The notes under the pieces are model-generated. The model saw only the letters and a program-made list of their open reading frames with translations. It did no database searches and was not told the DNA's origin. 64,000 bases of DNA from Gammaproteobacteria bacterium (GTDB lineage Bacteria > Pseudomonadota > Gammaproteobacteria > Steroidobacterales > Steroidobacteraceae), in the NCBI GenBank assembly GCA_003164785.1, contig PLUE01000047.1, forward strand, positions 62,001-126,000. Direction: 5' to 3'. Shown here one piece after another: positions 25,473 through 34,181 of the stretch (its first letter is position 1; every line of letters begins with the position of its first letter). A program made the position numbers and the translations under genes.

Positions 25473-26423
25473 TTGACGCATCAATTGTTCTTGATCATCG
25501 GCGAGTACGGGGTCGTCATCGTGTTCATCAATGTCCTGGTGGATCAACTCGGCATTCCCGTGCCGGCGGTCCCGACACTGGTCGTGGCGGGAGCGATTGC
25601 CGCCAACGGTCAGATGCCGTTGGTGTCGCTGTTCCTCGGGTCGGTCCTCGCCTGTCTCATCGCCGATTGCGGCTGGTACTTGATCGGTCAGCTGTACGGC
25701 ATCCGTGTGCTGAAGGTGTTGTGCCGCATCTCGCTGGAACCGGATTCCTGCGTCAGCCAGACCCAGACACGGTTCGAGCGCTGGGGAATCAATTCCTTGG
25801 TGATCGCCAAATTCATTCCGGGTCTCGCCATCATCGCGCCGCCGCTCGCCGGAGCCATGCGCATCGGTTGGTTGCGCTTCCTGGGCTTAAGCACCGCGAG
25901 CGCCCTGTTATGGGTGGGCAGCGCGCTGATCGCCGGCATGCTGTTCAGAACCCAGATCGAAACGCTGCTGATACACATCGACGACATCGGCAGCATGGCA
26001 GCCGTGATTCTCGGGGCGGCGCTCCTCGCGTACGTCGCCTACAAATGGTGGGAACGAATGCGTTTTTACCGATCGTTGCGCATGGCGCGCATCGATGTCG
26101 GCGAACTCTACGACCTGATTCAAGCCGGCGCACAACCGGTGATCGTGGATGTCCGCTCGGCCACGGCACGGGCGTTGGAGCCGACGTGGATACCGGGCTC
26201 GCTGCACGTCCCGCTCGAGGATGTGGCCAAGCACGTGAAGGATCTGCCCCACGATCGCGATATCGTCTTGTACTGTGCCTGCCCCAGTGAGGCCTCGGCG
26301 GCGCGCGTCGCCCGAATTCTCATGAACCACGGCTTCAAAAAGGTGCGACCACTGCACGGCGGACTCGAAGCCTGGCTCGCCGCAGGCTATGCTGTCGTCG
26401 GTGTCACCGCGTCACAAAAATAA
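25473..26423 (+). CDS. DedA-family membrane protein fused to a rhodanese domain
   Basis: Residues 1-195 form a DedA/SNARE-associated membrane domain with the family stretch FERWGINSLVIAKFIPGLAIIAPPLAGAMR near residue 101-130. Residues about 205-315 form a rhodanese domain with DVRSATARA and the active-site loop YCACPSEAS, placing the catalytic Cys at 268. DedA proteins act in lipid scrambling and proton-dependent envelope homeostasis; rhodanese domains transfer sulfane sulfur. The fusion suggests redox or sulfur chemistry at the inner face of the membrane. The start is TTG at 25473. It is divergent from the ABC operon. Confidence 0.88.
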   Translation: MTHQLFLIIGEYGVVIVFINVLVDQLGIPVPAVPTLVVAGAIAANGQMPLVSLFLGSVLACLIADCGWYLIGQLYGIRVLKVLCRISLEPDSCVSQTQTRFERWGINSLVIAKFIPGLAIIAPPLAGAMRIGWLRFLGLSTASALLWVGSALIAGMLFRTQIETLLIHIDDIGSMAAVILGAALLAYVAYKWWERMRFYRSLRMARIDVGELYDLIQAGAQPVIVDVRSATARALEPTWIPGSLHVPLEDVAKHVKDLPHDRDIVLYCACPSEASAARVARILMNHGFKKVRPLHGGLEAWLAAGYAVVGVTASQK

Positions 26424-26467
26424 CACGGAGTGTTTGCAATGGAGAAAAGCTCTCTGCGGATCATCGG

Positions 26468-26566
26468 ATGATTCCCGCGGGCCGTTTCGAGGTGCCGGCG
26501 GATTGGACCAAGGAAACGCCGAAGGCCACGAAGGGCGATGAGGACTATACTTGTCCGAAGAGCTGA
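26468..26566 (+). CDS. short open frame between dedA and ndh, uncertain
   Basis: ATG 26468 opens 32 codons (MIPAGRFEVPADWTKETPKA, then a short acidic and Cys-containing end). The composition is protein-like and GC3-rich, and the end overlaps the earliest possible start of the NADH dehydrogenase gene. It could be a micro-protein, or the 3' remnant of a gene for a secreted protein with a PAGxFxVPADW-type tail. No ribosome site stands out and I cannot assign it. Confidence 0.3.
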   Translation: MIPAGRFEVPADWTKETPKATKGDEDYTCPKS

Positions 26567-26592
26567 ACCGATCGAGGCCAGAGGCGCGTGCA

Positions 26593-27867
26593 TTGACTGA
26601 TTCGACACTTCATCACGTGGTGATCGTCGGGGCCGGCTTCGGCGGCTTGGCCGTCGCCCACGGACTCGCGGGCGCTCCGGTGCGGATCACGATGATCGAC
26701 CAGCGCAATCATCATCTGTTCCAACCGCTGCTCTACCAGGTCGGAACCGCGACCCTCGCGACGTCCGAGATCGCGTGGCCGATCCGTCATCTATTGCGCA
26801 AGCGCAAGGAGGTCACCACGTTGCTGGCTGTCGTCAGCGGCGTCGATCCCGTGCAGCAGGCCGTACTTCTCGAAGACGGCGCATCGGTGCCGTTCGACAC
26901 GCTGGTGCTTGCCACCGGCGCGCGCCATGCGTACTTCGGTCACGACGAGTGGGAGACCTATGCTCCGGGCTTGAAGACCTTGGAGGACGCGACCTCGATC
27001 CGGCGGCGAATCTTGTTGTCGCTGGAGCGCGCCGAACGGGAGACCGACCCGCAACGCCGCGCGGCGCGACTGACCTTCGTCATCGTCGGCGGCGGCCCGA
27101 CGGGGGTGGAATTGGCGGGCAGCATCGCGGAACTCACCCACCAGAACCTCGCCGAGGATTTCCGGCGCATCGATACGCGTAAAGTGCGTGTGTTGCTGAT
27201 AGAAGCGGGCCCCCGCATTCTTCCGAGCTTCACCGCCGATCTGTCGGCGTATGCGCACGCCGCGCTCGAGCGGCTGGGTGTCGAGATCCAACTGGGCGTG
27301 CCCGTGAGCGACTGCAACGACAAAGGTGTCGTCTATGGCAGTCACTCGATCGCCGCCGACGTGATCCTCTGGGCGGCGGGCGTGCGCGCATCGCCGGCGG
27401 CAGCGTGGCTGGGCCAGGCGGGGGACGGCGCGGGCCGCGTCAAGGTCGAGCCGGATTTGACCGTACCCGGTGCCGCGAACATATTCGTCATCGGGGACAC
27501 GGCCAGCGTCAACGCATGGAAGGGCAAGCCCATTCCCGGCATTGCGCCGGCGGCCAAACAGCAGGGCGTCCATGTCGCGCGCACGATCAAGAAGCGGCTG
27601 CAGGGCGACGCCGCGCCGCGGCCCTTCCGCTACAAGAATTCGGGCAACCTTGCCACGATCGGCAAGCGCTCCGCGGTAATCGACTTCGGTTGGATCAAGA
27701 TGCGTGGCCGGCTGGCATGGTGGGTCTGGGGACTCGCGCACATCTACTTTTTGATCGGCCTGCGCAATCGACTGGCGGTGGCCCTGAGTTGGCTGTGGAT
27801 TTACACCACCGGCAACCGCAGCGCCTGCCTCATCACCCAGGTGGATCATCGCCCCAAATCGGGCTAG
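26593..27867 (+). CDS. ndh: type II NADH dehydrogenase
   Basis: This non-proton-pumping respiratory enzyme passes electrons from NADH to quinone through FAD at the membrane surface. The FAD-binding motif VVIVGAGFGGLAVAHGL is close to the N-terminus, and DTLVLATGARH follows. The NADH-binding GGGPTGVELAGSIAEL is near the middle, and the second FAD motif is NIFVIGDTASV. The Gln pair for quinone (AAKQQGVHVA) is conserved. A C-terminal amphipathic region (WWVWGLAHIYFLIGL) probably anchors it. TTG at 26593 gives the usual short leader; TTG at 26551 would add 14 residues and also has a GAGG site. Confidence 0.9.
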   Translation: MTDSTLHHVVIVGAGFGGLAVAHGLAGAPVRITMIDQRNHHLFQPLLYQVGTATLATSEIAWPIRHLLRKRKEVTTLLAVVSGVDPVQQAVLLEDGASVPFDTLVLATGARHAYFGHDEWETYAPGLKTLEDATSIRRRILLSLERAERETDPQRRAARLTFVIVGGGPTGVELAGSIAELTHQNLAEDFRRIDTRKVRVLLIEAGPRILPSFTADLSAYAHAALERLGVEIQLGVPVSDCNDKGVVYGSHSIAADVILWAAGVRASPAAAWLGQAGDGAGRVKVEPDLTVPGAANIFVIGDTASVNAWKGKPIPGIAPAAKQQGVHVARTIKKRLQGDAAPRPFRYKNSGNLATIGKRSAVIDFGWIKMRGRLAWWVWGLAHIYFLIGLRNRLAVALSWLWIYTTGNRSACLITQVDHRPKSG

Positions 27868-27970
27868 CGGACCGGCACGCCCCGCCGCCCTACGAGCGGC
27901 TGCATGATTATCCTCGCTTCCGTTATGCTCCGGAGTTCCTGGGTAGAACCGAGCGCTCCTCCAAACACTT

Positions 27971-29389
27971 ATGCAAAAGTCTCACATTGCTTCGCTGGCC
28001 GCCGTACTGCTAGCCATCGGATCCTGCGCAGGCGCCTTCGCGGCCGCACCGCTGCCGCCCCCCCAGGACCAGGCGCTGGCGCGCGACATGCTCAAGACAT
28101 TGGTCGAAATCAACACCACGCACGCGCACGGGTCAACCGAGGCGGCCAAGGCCATCCAGGCGTGGCTCATCACCGCCGGCTTTCCGTCCAGCGACGTGAC
28201 ATTCATCGCTCCCGATGATCACCCGACGAAGGGCAGCGTCGTCGTGCGCTACCACGGCAAACACCCCGGAAACGCGGTGCTGTTTCTGGGCCATTTGGAT
28301 GTCGTGGAGGCGAAACCGGAGGACTGGTCCGTGGATCCGTTCAAGCTCACCGAAAAGGACGGATGGTTCTACGGCCGCGGCAGCATGGACATGAAGGATG
28401 GCGATGCCGCGCTCGCCGAATCTCTGATTCGCCTGAAACGGGAGCGGTTCACGCCCGAGCGGGACATCATCGTCGCCTTCACGGCGGACGAAGAAGCGGG
28501 CGGCGATGCGAACGGTCCGGCCTTCCTGCTCAAGAGTCATCGGGACCTGATCGACGCGGCGATGGCCGTCAATCTCGACGGCGGCGGCGGCGATCTCAAG
28601 AACGGCGCGCCCTTTTATTTCGAGATCGGCACCAGCGAGAAAACGTACGTCACCTACACGCTCGAGACCACGAGCCCCGGCGGCCACGGTTCGTTGCCCG
28701 GGCCGGACAATGCGATCTATCGGCTCGGCGACGGCTTGGGCCGGCTCGAAGCCTTCAAGTTTCCCGTCATGCTGACCGCGACGACGCGGGCGAGCTTCGA
28801 CCGGCTCGCCACCGTGGACCCCGGGCCCACCAGCGCCGATATGAAGGCCGTTGCCCAGTCGCCGCCGGACCTCGCTGCGGCCGAACGCCTCAGCCAGAAC
28901 GTGCGCCTCAACGCCCTGCTGCGCACGACGTGCGTCGCGACCTTGATCTCGGGAGGTCACGCCGAGAACGCGCTGCCGCAGCGGGCCAAGGCGACCGTGC
29001 AGTGCCGCATGATGCCCGGCGACACGGAAGCCAATGTGCGCGCGCTGTTGGTCCGGACGCTGAACGATCCGGCAATCACGGTCACTCTCGATGCGGATCC
29101 CATCGTCAGTCCGGAATCGCCGCCGACCGACCAGATCATGTCGAAGGTCGGGACCCTGGTGCACTCGATGTGGCCCGGCGTTCCCATCATCCCCACCATG
29201 GCGACCGGCTTCAGCGACGATCGACAGACCCGCAACGCCGGCATTCCGAGCTACGACATCAACGGCATCTGGATGGATGTGGATGAGAACCGCGCACACG
29301 GTCGAGATGAGCGCGTCGGCGTCGCCGCCTTCGACGAGAGCATCGAATTCACCTACCGGCTCATGAAATCCATGAGCCGGGTGAAATGA
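27971..29389 (+). CDS. exported M20-family zinc metallopeptidase
   Basis: This 472-residue protein has a signal peptide (SHIASLAAVLLAIGSCAGAFAA) and the two-metal active site of the M20 family. LFLGHLDVVEA gives the first metal His and Asp, GRGSMDMKDG the bridging Asp, FTADEEAGG the catalytic Glu pair, and ENRAHGRDER the last His. The dimerisation domain is marked by SPGGHGSLPG. M20 enzymes cleave dipeptides, N-acyl amino acids or small peptides; export suggests a periplasmic nutrient role. No transporter is adjacent. It starts at ATG 27971, 103 bases after ndh. Confidence 0.9.
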   Translation: MQKSHIASLAAVLLAIGSCAGAFAAAPLPPPQDQALARDMLKTLVEINTTHAHGSTEAAKAIQAWLITAGFPSSDVTFIAPDDHPTKGSVVVRYHGKHPGNAVLFLGHLDVVEAKPEDWSVDPFKLTEKDGWFYGRGSMDMKDGDAALAESLIRLKRERFTPERDIIVAFTADEEAGGDANGPAFLLKSHRDLIDAAMAVNLDGGGGDLKNGAPFYFEIGTSEKTYVTYTLETTSPGGHGSLPGPDNAIYRLGDGLGRLEAFKFPVMLTATTRASFDRLATVDPGPTSADMKAVAQSPPDLAAAERLSQNVRLNALLRTTCVATLISGGHAENALPQRAKATVQCRMMPGDTEANVRALLVRTLNDPAITVTLDADPIVSPESPPTDQIMSKVGTLVHSMWPGVPIIPTMATGFSDDRQTRNAGIPSYDINGIWMDVDENRAHGRDERVGVAAFDESIEFTYRLMKSMSRVK

Positions 29390-29421
29390 GGCCGATGCGC
29401 CGGCGGCGGCCCGTCGGCGTT

Positions 29422-29574
29422 TCAGTCGGTCGATTCACCGCGGGTCGCAAGAGACCCTTCGGTGCGCCCGGTTCTCGAGCCATGGGCATAGGCGAAGTTG
29501 CGCGTGAATTCGGCGCCCAGCAGGAATATTTGGGCGGAGTAATAGACCCATAGCAGCAGCACGAGAAACGAGTC
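29422..29574 (-). pseudogene. C-terminal remnant of a YihY/BrkB membrane protein gene
   Basis: On the minus strand the last 47-50 codons of a YihY-family gene are readable: LVLLLWVYYSAQIFLLGAEF followed by TRNFAYAHGS and a short tail to TGA at 29422. LLLWVYYSAQIxLxGAEFT is the conserved last transmembrane helix of this family. Upstream of 29574 the similarity stops abruptly and no start or further domain is present in any frame. It is thus a 5'-deleted gene fragment lying just behind the M20 peptidase. Confidence 0.75.
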
Positions 29575-29758
29575 TCGGTTACCCCGATCCCACCGCCATC
29601 CGAATGAGGGTCGAACCGACGGGGGGCGCGCCTATCATGTGCAGACTGACGCCAATATACGAGATATTCCTACAATGCAATTTGGGAACATCGGGACAAA
29701 ATGAGCCCGCAAGCGGCTCCATCCGGGAGACCGCACGGGTAGGTCGATCTTGCATATC

Positions 29759-29959
29759 ATGGGCTTCGTTGGCGTGGCGCTCGGCGTGGGTCTGGTATTG
29801 GCCGCGAGCGTGTTGAGCGTGTGGCACGACCTGGTCAAACACGGGTCGCAGGCCGGACCCTTGCTCAAGGAAGATGGCGAATGGCCCGCCCGATACCGGG
29901 GATCGGCGAGCGGGGAGACGTACGCGATCGGCGATGTCCGCACGAGCAGCCGCCGCTGA
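29759..29959 (+). CDS. possible small membrane protein
   Basis: A 66-codon frame from ATG 29759 gives one N-terminal membrane helix (VGVALGVGLVLAASVLSVW) and a charged soluble tail. It lies in a roughly 600-base stretch between the M20 and kup genes that otherwise holds only the YihY remnant. The ribosome site is weak (GGTAGG, distant). The composition is protein-like, but no family is recognised and the short length makes a chance frame possible. Confidence 0.4.
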   Translation: MGFVGVALGVGLVLAASVLSVWHDLVKHGSQAGPLLKEDGEWPARYRGSASGETYAIGDVRTSSRR

Positions 29960-29990
29960 GTTCCGCCCATGAGGATTTTGAGTTCCGCCC

Positions 29991-31895
29991 TCAGATTTCG
30001 ATCTGCCGCGCGATCTCGACCACGTTCTCCGGCGCCAGGTTGAATCGATCGACCACTTTCACCGAGTTGCGATACAAGAATGCAAACAGCGACATCCTCC
30101 AGCCGCACAAGGCCGGGTGATGCGGTTTGCGCACCACGAGGTCCCGGGTGCCCACGAACATCGCCTTGTCGATATCGATCGCCTTGTCGAGTCCATGGGC
30201 GTTGCTGAGCGCCAGTCGCAGATCCGGAATTTCGAAAAAGCCGAATCGGGCAACGACGTGCCACAAGCCTTCGCCGAGGTTTTCCACCAGCGTGCAATTC
30301 GGACCTTCGACGCGCGGGATGTTCTCGAAAACGATGCTGAGGGCGATCGCGTGACGCGGCAGCACCCCGACGAAATGCGCATGCTCCATGATGAGGCGGG
30401 AGACCTTCTGCATGCTGCGGGTCAGGAAGATCGTCGTTCCCTCCACCCGCGGAATCGCTCCCGACTTTAGGTCCGCCAGGAATTTCTCCCCCGCTTCGGG
30501 AGTCTGAACGAGCGCCGCGCGTACCGCCTCGACGCCGGTTCGCCAGGTCACCATGATCACGAACAGGACCGCCGCGAACGACAGCGGCAACCAACCTCCA
30601 TCGGCCACCTTCCATAGATTGGCGAGGAAGAAGCTGCTGTCGACGACCAGGAAAAATGCCGTGACCCCCACGGCCGCGGGCGCCGACCATCGCCAAACCG
30701 TTCGCATCGCCTTGTACAGCAGGATGGTCGTCAACAGCATGGTCGTCGCGACGGCGGTGCCATAGGCGCCCGCCAAACGATCCGAACTGCCGAAGGCGAT
30801 CGTCGTCGCCAACGTCGCGGCCATCAGCAGCCAATTGACCACCGGCACGTAAATCTGGCCATACACGCGATCCGACGTCTGGCGGATGGAGACGCCCGGG
30901 AGCCAGCCGAGTTGCATCGCCTGGCGTGTCATCGAAAAGGATCCCGTGATGATGGCCTGGCTCGCGATGATGGTCGCCAGGGTGGCGAGCGCCACCAACG
31001 GATAGATGGACCACGATGGGGCGATCTGGAAGAACGGATTGCCGGTCACCGACCGCTGGTCCAAGAGGTACGCGGTCTGCCCGGCGTAACTCAGCAACAA
31101 TGCCGGCAACACCACGACGTACCACGCGTGCCGGATCGGCTCCCGCCCAAAATGACCCATGTCGGCATACAGCGCCTCGCCGCCGGTGATGCAGAGGAAC
31201 ACGCCGCCCAGCACGAGGATGTCGACAGCACCCGCGTGACGCAGGAAATTGATCGCATACAGCGGATTGAGCGCCACGAGGACGCCCGGATGCTGAATGA
31301 TGGCGAGCAATCCGAGCACGGAAATGACCAGGAACCACAACAGCATGATCGGCCCGAAAGCGCGCCCGATCTTTTCGGTGCCGAACCGCTGGGACGCGAA
31401 CAAACCGAACAGGATGGCGACCGCCATAGGCATCACGAAGGGCTTGAACGACGCGGTGACCGCGTTCAATCCCTCGAGCGCGCTCAAAACCGATATCGCC
31501 GGCGTGATGACGCCGTCGCCATAGATCAATGCCGCTCCCAGAAGCCCCATGCATGTGAGCATTTTGAATCCGCGCGTGAATCCATTGGCGCCGATCAGTG
31601 ACATCAAAGCCAGGATGCCGCCCTCGCCGCGGTTATCAGCACGCATCACGAACACGCAGTACTTCACGGACACCGTGATGATCAACGTCCAGATGATGGA
31701 CGAGAGGATGCCGAGTGCACTCTGGGGCGTAAAGCGGCCGCCCGTGGCCTGCACCACGGTTTGCAACGTGTACAGCGGACTCGTCCCCAAGTCGCCGAAT
31801 ACGATGCCGAGTGCGGCGAAACTCGCCCACCCTGCCTGCTTGATCCCGCGTTCCCGTGGAATCAATCCCCGAACGATTGTCGACTCGCTTTGCAT
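29991..31895 (-). CDS. kup: Kup potassium uptake protein
   Basis: This 634-residue inner-membrane K+/H+ symporter has twelve hydrophobic segments in the first 460 residues and a cytoplasmic C-terminal domain. Signature stretches are ALGIVFGDLGTSPLYTL (residues about 28-44), NRGEGGILALMSL, MGLLGAALIYGDGVITPAISV, and ITGGEALYADMGHFG. The C-terminal domain contains MQKVSRLIMEHAHFVGVLP and NCTLVENLGEGLWHV. Length is typical of the family. It starts at ATG 31895 and diverges from the AsmA gene. No kdp or trk genes are in the window. Confidence 0.95.
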   Translation of the reverse strand: MQSESTIVRGLIPRERGIKQAGWASFAALGIVFGDLGTSPLYTLQTVVQATGGRFTPQSALGILSSIIWTLIITVSVKYCVFVMRADNRGEGGILALMSLIGANGFTRGFKMLTCMGLLGAALIYGDGVITPAISVLSALEGLNAVTASFKPFVMPMAVAILFGLFASQRFGTEKIGRAFGPIMLLWFLVISVLGLLAIIQHPGVLVALNPLYAINFLRHAGAVDILVLGGVFLCITGGEALYADMGHFGREPIRHAWYVVVLPALLLSYAGQTAYLLDQRSVTGNPFFQIAPSWSIYPLVALATLATIIASQAIITGSFSMTRQAMQLGWLPGVSIRQTSDRVYGQIYVPVVNWLLMAATLATTIAFGSSDRLAGAYGTAVATTMLLTTILLYKAMRTVWRWSAPAAVGVTAFFLVVDSSFFLANLWKVADGGWLPLSFAAVLFVIMVTWRTGVEAVRAALVQTPEAGEKFLADLKSGAIPRVEGTTIFLTRSMQKVSRLIMEHAHFVGVLPRHAIALSIVFENIPRVEGPNCTLVENLGEGLWHVVARFGFFEIPDLRLALSNAHGLDKAIDIDKAMFVGTRDLVVRKPHHPALCGWRMSLFAFLYRNSVKVVDRFNLAPENVVEIARQIEI

Positions 31896-32091
31896 TGCTG
31901 TGACTCACCGTGGCCTTGGCGCCATGGATACCACAGTGTGCCGGGGGCGGGCGAAAAAAATGCGCGTCGCAAGGGAGGTCCTGGCGCTGACACGGCATCG
32001 CGTGTGAGTCCTACAGATCTATGTCCGATGGTGGGGCGACACTCCGCGCATGGGATGGCTGTCAGATTCTTTGCATGCGGAAGGACAATAA

Positions 32092-34119
32092 ATGCAAGAC
32101 TTCTTCCGTGCCCACCCCAGGACCAAATGGACCGGAATCGTGCTTCTGGTCCTCATCGTGGCCGCCGTCATCTTTCTGTCACTCTTCAACTGGAACCTGT
32201 TGCGCCCCGCCCTGGCTCGGCAGATCACCGCGGCCACCGGCCGGGCCACGGCGATCGATGGTGACCTGAAGGTGCATCTATGGTCGTGGAATCCGAGCGC
32301 GGAAGTGAACGGACTGACGCTGAAGAATCCGCCCTGGGCCGATCGCGATCTCATGTTCGGCGCGAAGCGCATCACCATCAGTGTGAGCCTCGCACGACTG
32401 CTGCGGGGACAGATCGTGCTGCCGCAGGTCGATCTGCTGGAACCGGTCATCAACCTGGAGCGCGACTCGAAGGGCCGCGCGAGTTGGGAACTGGGCACCA
32501 AGGCGGGCACGCCGAATCACAACACCAAGCCGGCGAAAGTGCCGACGGTGCGTCGCTTGCTCATCGAAAACGGAAAACTGCACGTCGTCGACGAAATCCG
32601 CAAGCTGACGTTCAGCGGATCGTTGGTCGCGGCGGAGCGCTCGGGCAAGGACGATCCGGACGCCTTCAAGGTTCGTTGCTCCGGAACCCTCAACGCCAAG
32701 CCCTTTCAACTCGATGCCAATGGCGGCCCGCTGCTCGATTTGGAACCGAGCAAGCCCTATTCCTTCAGCGCGCATTTGACGGCGTCGGATATCAATCTGG
32801 AAACACACGTCACCGTTTTGAAGCCCTTCGATCTTGGACTGCTCGACGTGAAATTTGCAGTGAGCGGCAACGACCTGGCGGACGTGTTCTATCTGACCGG
32901 ACTGGCGCTGCCCAACACGCCGAAGTACCGGCTTGCCGCCACGGTGCATGTCTCCGGCACGCGGTACAGCATCGATGACTTGAGCGGCCGTGTCGGTTCG
33001 AGCGACATCGCCGGCAAGGCCGAGGTGGACATCGCCGGAGACAAGCCCAAGCTCACCGCGAAGCTAACCTCGAAAACCTTGAACATCGTCGACTTGGCGC
33101 CGACCCTCGGACAACCCGCTCCGAAGGCCACCTCCCTCGCGGCGTCGGACAACGATCACGTCAACAAGGGAACGAAGGCGCGAAAGACTGCGCCTGCCGG
33201 CGCGAATGCGCCGGCGGAGCCCCCGGCCGGCGACGGCCGGCTGCTTCCCGACGCAGATCTGCAGGTGAACCGCGTGCGCGGCATGGATGCCGACGTGACC
33301 TACCATGCCGGTGCGATCGTCGCGCCGAAGGTACCCATGCAAGCCGTCGGGTTTCATCTGATCCTCGACAACGGCGTTCTGACCATCGACCCGCTGACGT
33401 TCGTGCTCGATGCGGGGAAATTCTCCGGCAAGGTACAGATCGACGCTCGGAACGACATCCCCGTATCCGACATCGACATGCGAATCGAGAATGTCGAGCT
33501 GAGTCAGTTCAAATCAGCGTCGATGAAGGATCCACCGCTCACCGGCAACCTCGAAGGTCGATTCCAATTCCATGGCGCCGGCAGCTCGATACACAAGTTC
33601 GCCGCCAACTCCGACGGCGCCATGAGCGTGGTGATCCCGCACGGCCAGATCCGCGAGGCCTTCGCGGAACTCACGGGGATCAACGTGCTGAAGGCGCTGG
33701 GCCTGCTGCTGTCGAAGGAGGAGGACAAGACCGACATCCGTTGCGGTATCGTGGACTTCAAGGACCACGCGGGCTCGTTCAATACCACGACCGTTTACGT
33801 GGACACGACCAACGTGCTCATCACCGGTCGGGGAAAGATCAATCTGGGGGATGAGGACATCGACCTGGCGCTTCAAGGCGACCCCAAGAAAGTTCGCTTG
33901 CTGCGATTGCGGTCGCCCATTTCCCTGCATGGGACGCTGCTGCACCCCGCCGTCGGCCTCCAGGCCGGCAAACTCGCGGAACAAGCAGGCATCGCGGCCG
34001 CGCTGGGGGTCCTGCTGACCCCGGTGGCGTCAGCCCTGGCCTTCATCGATCCCGGCTTGGCCAAGGACAAGGACTGCTCCACCGTCCTCGCGCAGGCCGA
34101 TGCAGGCGTCAAAAATTAA
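32092..34119 (+). CDS. AsmA-family protein
   Basis: This 675-residue protein has an N-terminal membrane anchor (about residues 16-36, GIVLLVLIVAAVIFLSLF) followed by the AsmA N-terminal pattern LARQITAATGRATAIDGDLKVHLW. A C-terminal AsmA_2 region includes DISMRIE-like strands and NVLKALGLLLSKEEDKTDIRC. AsmA-type proteins are bridge-like lipid-transfer proteins linking inner and outer membranes. A Pro/Ala/Lys-rich linker sits at about residues 350-385. It starts at ATG 32092 with AAGGA upstream and is convergent with a protease gene. Confidence 0.88.
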   Translation: MQDFFRAHPRTKWTGIVLLVLIVAAVIFLSLFNWNLLRPALARQITAATGRATAIDGDLKVHLWSWNPSAEVNGLTLKNPPWADRDLMFGAKRITISVSLARLLRGQIVLPQVDLLEPVINLERDSKGRASWELGTKAGTPNHNTKPAKVPTVRRLLIENGKLHVVDEIRKLTFSGSLVAAERSGKDDPDAFKVRCSGTLNAKPFQLDANGGPLLDLEPSKPYSFSAHLTASDINLETHVTVLKPFDLGLLDVKFAVSGNDLADVFYLTGLALPNTPKYRLAATVHVSGTRYSIDDLSGRVGSSDIAGKAEVDIAGDKPKLTAKLTSKTLNIVDLAPTLGQPAPKATSLAASDNDHVNKGTKARKTAPAGANAPAEPPAGDGRLLPDADLQVNRVRGMDADVTYHAGAIVAPKVPMQAVGFHLILDNGVLTIDPLTFVLDAGKFSGKVQIDARNDIPVSDIDMRIENVELSQFKSASMKDPPLTGNLEGRFQFHGAGSSIHKFAANSDGAMSVVIPHGQIREAFAELTGINVLKALGLLLSKEEDKTDIRCGIVDFKDHAGSFNTTTVYVDTTNVLITGRGKINLGDEDIDLALQGDPKKVRLLRLRSPISLHGTLLHPAVGLQAGKLAEQAGIAAALGVLLTPVASALAFIDPGLAKDKDCSTVLAQADAGVKN

Positions 34120-34181
34120 GCTGGCATTGCAACCAACGTAGGAGCGACGGGCCGCGCCAGGGGCTATCCTGGACCGCGATC

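Noticed and set aside
29635..31554. 639-codon frame overlapping kup on the same strand
   Set aside because: It is an out-of-frame shadow of Kup with no membrane-protein character.
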